Positions 37,130 to 43,779 of a DNA stretch of 43,779 nucleotides are shown here, in pieces. The notes beneath the pieces were generated by a model. The model made no database searches. It saw nothing but the letters and a program-made list of their open reading frames with translations, and was not told the origin of the DNA. The number at the start of each line of letters is the position of its first letter. Position 1 is the first letter of the stretch. The stretch lies in the NCBI GenBank assembly GCA_011321725.1, contig DROX01000046.1:1-43779 (forward strand). The letters are read 5' to 3'. The DNA comes from Nitrospirota bacterium. Lineage in GTDB: Bacteria > Nitrospirota > Thermodesulfovibrionia > Thermodesulfovibrionales > JdFR-85. The translations under genes were made by a program, and so were the position numbers.

Positions 37130-38890
37130 ATGAAGAAGATAAAAAATGGCTCTTTTCTGAAGAGTCTCAGGTTTAAACTCTTCCTTATCCTGATTTCGGG
37201 GATCACATTAAGTGTACTCTTTTTACTCTGTATGGAGGTGACATATTCTGGAAAGGAGCTCAGGGCCGATCTTCGGGAAAAGCTCACAGGTGCTGCCTTT
37301 ATAATCAATACCATACTTGAAAATACCATGGCGCAGGGAAGAAAAGACGAGGTCATAAGGAACCTGAGACATCTTACAGAGGTAAGCCCTGTAATAAAGG
37401 AGATAAGACTTCTTGACAGCAACAAGAAGGTAAAATTTGAAACAGGCAAGATCATGTACAATCAGAAAAATATAGAAAGACTGTTCTATCCCATCACAGC
37501 CAGACCCATATGCTACAGATGTCACGGACAGAGACACCTTATCGGCTTCCTTGAGGTAGGCTTTGACATAACAAAAGAAAAGAAGCGGCTATCCACCAAA
37601 CTAAAGAGGTATTTCGTGAGTTACTGGACCCTACTGGTGATCCTCATATCCTTTGTATTTATAATCCTTGAGAGGGGTATTTTCAGGCGGCTTGATGAGG
37701 TAGGTAAGGCCATGGAGGCTGTTGCAGCAGGGGATTTCAGAAAACAGCTATCCACAAAAAAGGGGGACGAGATTGCAAGGATAGCACAGACATTCAACAG
37801 GATGTCCCAGAATATCTACGAGATTAACACCAGACTACAGATGTTTTCTACATTCACCTTCCTGGTATCCCAGCAGAAGACCGAGGATGATGTTATCAAC
37901 CTCACAGTTGACTACATGAAAAACATATTCCCATCCCACTATACAGAACTGGCAATCAGGAGGGCAGAAAAGGAGATCGTGGAAAAGACCCCCGGACGCA
38001 ATATAGGGCAGACCGAATACAGGGAGCCTATCGTGATAAACAATAAAGAGACGGGAAACATCAGATTGTTCAGCGACAGGGAGTTAACGGACAATGAATT
38101 ATCAATCCTGAAACTTCTGACAGCAGTTGTTTCAAGGGCAATAGAGAGGATCAGGGATTATGAACAGGTTACAGAGCTCCAGGAAAACCTCCTTCACCTT
38201 GAACGTCTTTCCACAGCAGGTGTGATGCTGGGAAGCATCCTGCATGAGGTCAACAATCCCTTGAGTGGTGTTGTAGGGTTTTCCGAACTGCTTCTCTATG
38301 AGGAACATGACAGGGAGACAGTGAAGAAGTACGCCGGCAAGATCCTTGAGTCTGCAACAAGGATCAGCAGGACAATTGACGACATGCTTAAGTTTCTGAG
38401 AAAGGGTGGACAGGAAGAGATGGTCACCATGGATCTAAACGATATAGTAAAGGCGGTTCTTAAACTGAAGGAATACGAGCTGAGAAAAAAGAACATACAG
38501 GTTATAACCTCTCTTTCCGAAGATCCAGTACTTGCCCGTGTCATCCCAAACCAGATTGAACAGGCGCTATTGAACATTATCAACAATGCCGAGTATGCCA
38601 TGTTCAAGGCCCACTCAAAGGGAAAGCTACATATACAGACAAGACAGCTCAACCGTTATGCCGAGATCGTAATCAGCGACAACGGCCCTGGAATGACAGA
38701 AGATGTTGTCAGGAATATTTTCAATTTCTTTTTCACAACAAAACCACCTGGAGAGGGAACAGGGCTTGGAATGTCCATCGTGAAAAGGATAATAGATAGC
38801 CATAATGGTGAGATAAAGGTAGAAAGCAGGGTTGGTCAGGGAACCACCTTTTTCATATCCCTGCCTGTAGCTGCAAATAAGAAGGAATAG
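37130..38890 (+). CDS. Sensor histidine kinase with periplasmic CxxCH motif, HAMP, GAF-like, kinase
   Basis: TARPICYRCHGQRHLIGFLEVGFD; HAMP-like GDFRKQLSTKKGDEIARIAQTFNRM; H-box ILHEVNNPLSGVVGFSELL; GTGLGMSIVKRII. Confidence 0.92.
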   Translation: MKKIKNGSFLKSLRFKLFLILISGITLSVLFLLCMEVTYSGKELRADLREKLTGAAFIINTILENTMAQGRKDEVIRNLRHLTEVSPVIKEIRLLDSNKKVKFETGKIMYNQKNIERLFYPITARPICYRCHGQRHLIGFLEVGFDITKEKKRLSTKLKRYFVSYWTLLVILISFVFIILERGIFRRLDEVGKAMEAVAAGDFRKQLSTKKGDEIARIAQTFNRMSQNIYEINTRLQMFSTFTFLVSQQKTEDDVINLTVDYMKNIFPSHYTELAIRRAEKEIVEKTPGRNIGQTEYREPIVINNKETGNIRLFSDRELTDNELSILKLLTAVVSRAIERIRDYEQVTELQENLLHLERLSTAGVMLGSILHEVNNPLSGVVGFSELLLYEEHDRETVKKYAGKILESATRISRTIDDMLKFLRKGGQEEMVTMDLNDIVKAVLKLKEYELRKKNIQVITSLSEDPVLARVIPNQIEQALLNIINNAEYAMFKAHSKGKLHIQTRQLNRYAEIVISDNGPGMTEDVVRNIFNFFFTTKPPGEGTGLGMSIVKRIIDSHNGEIKVESRVGQGTTFFISLPVAANKKE

Positions 38891-39015
38891 TGAACTCCGA
38901 CCAGAGGTGGGCCATTCTGGCATTCTTCATAAGAAGTCATCAGTTAGCAGTTTTTATCCTGTATTTTTTACGAGATAGCCAGCATCGGTCTTGAGGGGCC
39001 TGGGACTGATGTAAT

Positions 39016-39029
39016 ATGATTTACATCAT
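39016..39029. promoter_or_regulatory. FNR/DNR-type palindrome ATGATTTACATCAT
   Basis: TGAT-N4-ATCA upstream of the sulfite-reductase-like pair; extended match to 5823-5836. Confidence 0.55.
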
Positions 39030-39111
39030 AGAAAATACTGGCAAGGTATATTAAAATTGATTTAAACCAAATTGTATGCAGGGATGCTTCCCGGAAGAGA
39101 GGTAGAAGTTT

Positions 39112-39948
39112 TTGGATGATATTGCAGGGATAATTGAAGGAAGGATTCCAGAGAGGGTCACACTGAGGGTGCGTTCCCTAACACCCTACACATCTGAATT
39201 TACCTCCGAGCAGATAGATCTACTTGCAGACATTGCTGAGAAATACGGAGCAGGATATGTTCATGTTACCCCAAGACAGACCGTTGAGATTCCCCATGTA
39301 GAAAGGTCATATATCAATGAGATTGTCAAAAGACTCCATGAGATGGGGCTCTCGCCTGGTTCAACGGACAGGTATCTAAGGAACGTTATCGCCTGTTCAA
39401 GATGGTGCCTGTTTAATGCCTATCCCATGACAGGCATCGCTGAGGTGCTTAACAGGGAGTTTGCAGACAGGAAGTTTCCCGGGAAGGTGGATATATCCCT
39501 GTCAGGCTGCGATTTTTCCTGCGTAAGGTCAAGGACATCCGATATTGGCGTGATTGCAAGGGCGGATGTAGAGATTACCGACAGAAAGTGCAAGAAATGT
39601 TCGCTCTGCATAAAAGAACCACTTGGATGTCAGGTTGATGCCATAGAGATTACGGACTATGGGGTTGAAATAGACAGGCAGAGATGTATCAGGTGTGGAT
39701 TCTGTACAAACGTATGCAGACCTGGATCACTGGTGGTACGTTCAAGAGGATTTGACATATACCTTGGCGGAAGGGGCGGTCTGAAACCAAGAGAGGCAAC
39801 CTATGCAGGCTCTGTCAACGGAGAGGACCAACTCATAGATGCCATAAAAAGGATATTAGATATATACATGGAAAATGCCATGGAAGGAGAGCGTCTCTCT
39901 GACCTGATTGAAAGACAGGGGGATGCTATCCTGGAGGTGTGTAAATGA
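39112..39948 (+). CDS. Nitrite/sulfite reductase-family protein with ferredoxin domain (copy A)
   Basis: VHVTPRQTVEIPHVE, IACSRWC, VDISLSGCDFSCVRSRTSDIGV, CIRCGFCTNVC; TTG start with AGAGAGGT upstream. Confidence 0.83.
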   Translation: MDDIAGIIEGRIPERVTLRVRSLTPYTSEFTSEQIDLLADIAEKYGAGYVHVTPRQTVEIPHVERSYINEIVKRLHEMGLSPGSTDRYLRNVIACSRWCLFNAYPMTGIAEVLNREFADRKFPGKVDISLSGCDFSCVRSRTSDIGVIARADVEITDRKCKKCSLCIKEPLGCQVDAIEITDYGVEIDRQRCIRCGFCTNVCRPGSLVVRSRGFDIYLGGRGGLKPREATYAGSVNGEDQLIDAIKRILDIYMENAMEGERLSDLIERQGDAILEVCK

Positions 39949-40844
39949 CACAAGAACAAGACAGGGGGTTCAGCCTTGAGATGCCCTCTGTGGGTATCAT
40001 CAAAGGTGTACTTGCAAAGGATATTGAGGTGGTTGGTGATAAGGTGGTGAACCTGAGAACCTGTGCACGTCCATATAGGAACATCTACAGCGCTGCACAG
40101 CTAAGGACGATAAAGAAGATCTCCGAAGAATACGGCTCTGGCAAGGTTCATCTCAGCCCCAGACATAACCTTGAGATCCCAGAGATTAAACAGAAAGAGC
40201 TGGACAGGGCACTACATGAACTCTATATCGCGGGTCTCTTTCCCGGCGGTGCAGGTACATCTGTAAGGAACATCTTTACCTGTCCCGACTGGTGTGACAG
40301 GGCGATAAGACCGGTTCAGGAACTTGGACTGATGGTAAGCCACAATTTCGGTGACAGGGATATGCCCAACAAAGTAACAATCTCCTTTGCTGGTTGTATG
40401 AATGGTTGTTCAAGACCTGAGAACACAGATATCGGCGTAGTGGCAATCGTTGAAGTAGGTGTGGACAACAGGAAATGCAGCGATAACTGTAATCTCTGTA
40501 TAGAGGCATGTCCTTTTGATGCAATCAAGAAAAACGGCACTGGTGTAATGATTACAGAGACATGCCAGTACTGTGGCAGATGTATAAATGTATGCAGGGA
40601 TGATGTACTTAAGGCCACCAGAACGGGTTTCAAGGTACTGATCGGTGGGAAAGAAGGCTCAACGGTCAGGTATGGCAGTGAGTACAAAAGATGGGTAGAA
40701 GACTTTGAGGTCCTTGAGATCATAGACCTTGTGCTCAGAAGGTATACAGAACTCGCAAGGTTGAGGCCCAGGAGCAGCAGGAAAAAGGAACGTCTCTCAG
40801 AGGTGATTGAAAGGATGGGCTTCAAGAGTTTTATCGGTGAATAA
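39945..40844 (+). CDS. Nitrite/sulfite reductase-family protein with ferredoxin domain (copy B)
   Basis: VHLSPRHNLEIPEI, FTCPDWCDRAI, SFAGCMNGCSRPENTDIGVV, CNLCIEACPFDAI, CQYCGRCINVC. Confidence 0.85.
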   Translation: MTQEQDRGFSLEMPSVGIIKGVLAKDIEVVGDKVVNLRTCARPYRNIYSAAQLRTIKKISEEYGSGKVHLSPRHNLEIPEIKQKELDRALHELYIAGLFPGGAGTSVRNIFTCPDWCDRAIRPVQELGLMVSHNFGDRDMPNKVTISFAGCMNGCSRPENTDIGVVAIVEVGVDNRKCSDNCNLCIEACPFDAIKKNGTGVMITETCQYCGRCINVCRDDVLKATRTGFKVLIGGKEGSTVRYGSEYKRWVEDFEVLEIIDLVLRRYTELARLRPRSSRKKERLSEVIERMGFKSFIGE

Positions 40845-40848
40845 TCTT

Positions 40849-41766
40849 CTACCACCACCGCCACAGGGAAATCACAAATATAATCAGAAATACAAAGACA
40901 AGGTTCATATAGGCGAAGAAATAGAAGACCCTCTCATGGAGCGGTCTCTTCACTTCCTCGTGGCTTTCAAGCAGTCTGCCTATCTCTGGCATCTCAAGGA
41001 TCTTGTCCTCCCCATGTGGTGCCTGTTTCATGGCATCTGTAAGATCAAACCCGGCAAGGTGCTTTCTCATATGGGCACCACCCTTCCAGAGACGGCTACC
41101 TGTAACATCATAGATCCTTCCATTATAGGCAACATAGGCAGGCCTGTCCTCCTTGCCGTCAAACTGTGATAGCTCCTCTACGGTTAGATCCTGTTTATGT
41201 TCCCTGATTGCCTCCATCTTCTTTTTCTTCAGCTTCGGTCCTATAATAAATGTCACAATAGCCGCAGAGGTTACCATTATCAGAAAGAGTATTATCTTTA
41301 TGGTAAGAAGTATTCCAAAGCGTGTATGAAAGAGCATCTTGAATGAAGGAACCCTTGCTATGGTCAGAAGTGTACCTGTTACTGCCATCACAGCCATTGA
41401 ACCCCATCCAAGGAGGAGTTCACCTCTTGGAAGTCCCCTTGCTGCATAGGCTGGCTTCAGAAGCAGATGAACATAAAGGATGGCTCCAAACCAGACCACC
41501 GCTGTCATCATGTGAAGATAGCCGATTATCAGCCTCACAACATGTTGTGTTCCTGTAAGTGGCCTGTAAAGTCCCTTTATCCTGAGGTCATCCCTGAATG
41601 CCTTGCCTTCCTTTGTAAGGGGACCTCCCCCCGAGGGGTCAATATGGCAGAAGCCGCAGGACTTGCCCGTCTGACGGGCATACTCTACTGTGGCAAGGCT
41701 CTTTATTGGATAAAGAATTGGATAAAGAACTACAAATAGTAATATAAAAATATAAAGCCTTTTCAT
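40849..41766 (-). CDS. Membrane protein: CxxCH N-terminus, CopD-like TM region, cytochrome b5-like C-terminus
   Basis: GKSCGFCHIDPSGGGPLTKEG; LHMMTAVVWFGAILYVHLLLKP; RPAYVAYNGRIYDVTGSRLWKGGAHMRKHLAGFDLTDAMKQAPHG. Confidence 0.8.
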   Translation of the reverse strand: MKRLYIFILLFVVLYPILYPIKSLATVEYARQTGKSCGFCHIDPSGGGPLTKEGKAFRDDLRIKGLYRPLTGTQHVVRLIIGYLHMMTAVVWFGAILYVHLLLKPAYAARGLPRGELLLGWGSMAVMAVTGTLLTIARVPSFKMLFHTRFGILLTIKIILFLIMVTSAAIVTFIIGPKLKKKKMEAIREHKQDLTVEELSQFDGKEDRPAYVAYNGRIYDVTGSRLWKGGAHMRKHLAGFDLTDAMKQAPHGEDKILEMPEIGRLLESHEEVKRPLHERVFYFFAYMNLVFVFLIIFVISLWRWW

Positions 41767-41869
41767 TTTTTTATATTATAAAGATTAAAGAATTGCAGGT
41801 CAATGATTTTCATACCCCCGATTGATTCCTCGGGGCATGTTTGGCTGGAGAATCCATTTTATTAACATA

Positions 41870-42080
41870 GATTGTCGGGTCAGGCCTCTGGTCAAAGTCT
41901 GTCCTCAACTTGATTGGAGACCTGGACAGGTCCGACAATGACGGTCTCCTATCTTGTCATTACCCGGCTTGACCGGGTAATCCATTTTTCTTTGAAAGAC
42001 CATAGATTGCCGTGTCGGAGCACGGCAATGACAAGGTTGTGGGTGTTGTGGATTACCCTGTCAGGCACAACAATGACAGA
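41870..42080. repeat. Cluster of palindromic REP-like units (TGTCATTRCC...GGYAATCYA)
   Basis: TTGTCATTACCCGGCTTGACCGGGTAATCCA and AGATTGCCGTGTCGGAGCACGGCAATGACAAG, plus flanking degenerate units. Confidence 0.65.
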
Positions 42081-42135
42081 TTTGTTCTGCACGAGTGGTT
42101 CCTGCCTTGAACCTCTGTGCTTTCTTCACACCTCT

Positions 42136-42196
42136 GCCCATTCACCCATTTACCCATCCACTCATAAACTCATCCACCCATCCACCCATTAACTCA
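42136..42196. repeat. Second degenerate 8-bp tandem repeat array (same unit as 6471-6606)
   Basis: TTCACCCA TTTACCCA TCCACTCA TAAACTCA TCCACCCA TCCACCCA TTAACTCA. Confidence 0.8.
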
Positions 42197-42266
42197 TAAC
42201 CATAACAATCCTTTACTGCGGAGGCTATCACCACCGTAGAGATAAATGTTACCTCTTTATATCTCA

Positions 42267-42473
42267 ACACTCTGTCCGGCAAACATTGAAAATAATAGTA
42301 ATGGCAAGGGGCACTGATTTTTCGTCTCATTCTCGGCAGACCTCCTGTCTGCCTCCGAGGTAATTTTGCGCGGCTGCCCTCACGGCAGCCACTATGGCAA
42401 AATTAAATCCGCTCAAAATCAATACCCCTTGCCCTATATATTGTGTCTGGTGAATTTTTACCGGATACTATTG
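42267..42473. mobile_element. MITE-like non-autonomous element, copy 2
   Basis: Highly similar to 1710-1913; flanked by 8-bp direct repeat ATATCTCA at 42259-42266 and 42474-42481. Confidence 0.85.
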
Positions 42474-42606
42474 ATATCTCAGGCTGAAAAGGGATTAAAA
42501 CGACTCAAAGGGGAAAATGTGGAAATAAAAGAGAAGGTTACCCGAGAAGAGGACTTGAAGCAATCTTTGATATGGGGAGGCATATTATTAAAAAAACAGG
42601 GAAATC

Positions 42607-42639
42607 TCAGGGGGTCAGGGCTTTGCCCTGACCCCCTGA
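42607..42639. terminator. Rho-independent terminator-like hairpin
   Basis: TCAGGGGGTCAGGGC-TTT-GCCCTGACCCCCTGA, 15-bp stem, then TTTTCTT. Confidence 0.7.
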
Positions 42640-42669
42640 TTTTCTTAAGTGTCGCCTGATATGTAAATC

Positions 42670-43464
42670 TTAACCTCTAACCTTCTGTAAAAGCTCAAGT
42701 AACCTCTTATCACCTTCTAAGTCACCTAGGCAGGTGGCGATTATACCATCCACGACACCTTCCAGTTTTTCAGCAAATTCCACGGCATTTTCCATGATTG
42801 CGGTGGAGGTCCAGCCGATTCTTTCAAGGATCTTCTTATTCTTTGGTGTCTCCACCACAAAATAGGGAAAGATGGACTTTCCTAAATCCTTACATGCAGA
42901 GGCAACCTCTTTTAATTTTGGCAGAGACTGTTCATCTAACCTCAGGAAAAAGCAGAAATCCCAGGGTTCCTTAATGCGGGCAATAGCATCTTCAGCAGGT
43001 CTGCGGGCAGTTACAAGGCAGCCCAGTTTCAGGTCATTCACCTTTGCAACCTCTCTCAGGAAGTCCCTTACATTTTCAGCAGGTCCTGTGGAACGACGAT
43101 AGTTTTCAAACTGCTCCTCGTCTGTAAGGAGTTCGCAACTTCCGTCTCTGTTGGTCTTAATGGCATGGCCATATCTTGGTGCATCTCCTGGATCAGGGAT
43201 CATACCGTCTATCCCCACTGCCTCGCAGGCCTTTGCTGCAGCGGCAACTTCAACCGGGCCTTTATAGTTTGTAATAAGCATTGGGTAGGATAACTTTTCT
43301 GGATACTTTGTCTTAAGTGTACAGGCCACTGCTGCGGCAGATGGTGCAGGTATCCCGCTGGCACTGTCCGTGATATTCCAGCCATCCAGCATGTCTTTGA
43401 TCTCCTCTGCTAAATCAAGAAAATTCTTTTTCGGGATAAACTCATACAATACCTTCATAAACAA
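42670..43464 (-). CDS. Methylenetetrahydrofolate reductase-like/TIM-barrel protein (tentative)
   Basis: 264 aa; NITDSASGIPAPSAAAVACTL and LITNYKGPVEVAAAAKACEAVGIDGMI resemble MetF-like barrels. Confidence 0.5.
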   Translation of the reverse strand: MFMKVLYEFIPKKNFLDLAEEIKDMLDGWNITDSASGIPAPSAAAVACTLKTKYPEKLSYPMLITNYKGPVEVAAAAKACEAVGIDGMIPDPGDAPRYGHAIKTNRDGSCELLTDEEQFENYRRSTGPAENVRDFLREVAKVNDLKLGCLVTARRPAEDAIARIKEPWDFCFFLRLDEQSLPKLKEVASACKDLGKSIFPYFVVETPKNKKILERIGWTSTAIMENAVEFAEKLEGVVDGIIATCLGDLEGDKRLLELLQKVRG

Positions 43465-43779
43465 TTCTCCTTTTTTGATGTAGTTTTTAAAAGTAACTAT
43501 CTCTGAGCAATCAATAAAGAAAATGAACTCTGTAATAAAATTTAATTTGAAAAATATTCTATCACCAAGTTTTTAAATTTGTCAAACAAAAATAAAAAAC
43601 TGTTCCTTTTACTCCATTTTTTAACAATACTCACGGTTTCTCCGTTGTCCTGAACTGATGAAAGGCATCGGCTGGTTGAGTCTTCTGAAGTTTCCCTGAG
43701 GAACTGCCGCCGAATTTAAAACTGAATAATCCCTCCTCTACTCCAAGCTCCTCACGGCAGGCTGTAATGCACTCTCCGC

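Noticed and set aside
40316-40864. 182-aa minus-strand ORF
   Set aside because: Antisense to sulfite-reductase-like copy B, whose motifs are clear.
41914-42192. 92-aa ORF
   Set aside because: Made from REP-like palindromes and the 8-bp array.
42366-42659. 97-aa ORF
   Set aside because: Starts within MITE copy 2 and runs into the terminator hairpin.
1-43779. tRNA or rRNA genes
   Set aside because: None recognised by eye; a tRNAscan/Infernal run would be needed to exclude them.

Overview
The window is dominated by a nitrous oxide reduction (nos) locus and the gene sets around it. Upstream housekeeping and accessory genes: rtcA-like, SGNH hydrolase, a MITE-disrupted HepT with MntA partner, LapA-like, CPA2 antiporter, TrkA-N/USP. 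Next comes a sensory operon: c-heme-motif HAMP/GAF sensor, corrinoid protein, MtaA/UroD-like protein with a degenerate zinc motif, GAF histidine kinase, NtrC-type regulator. A Crp/Fnr regulator and a GltD-like/Rieske/cyt b/cyt c module follow. The nos genes proper: three paralogous dihaem cytochromes c, nosZ, a stand-alone NosR FMN-domain protein, a NosR C-terminal/NosD fusion, nosF, nosY, two NosL-like proteins, a redoxin, and an ABC exporter. The rest holds a second c-heme-motif histidine kinase, two sulfite-reductase-like proteins, and a CopD/cyt b5-like protein. Most striking: the gene at 28852-30294 is split in the ORF track by two in-frame TGA codons at the equivalent Cys position of two successive DUF1573-like repeats. 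Each TGA is followed, exactly 24 nt before its apical loop, by a hairpin with the same AGUUC loop. I interpret this as a probable two-selenocysteine protein inside a nos cluster. Other notable points: four matching CRP-type palindromes (GTRAC-N4-GTYAC-TGAA) upstream of the sensors, the Rieske/cyt b operon and the nosZ segment; a possible corrinoid-based N2O sensor; and a MITE family with visible target-site duplications. All calls are by eye from sequence; no database search was run.
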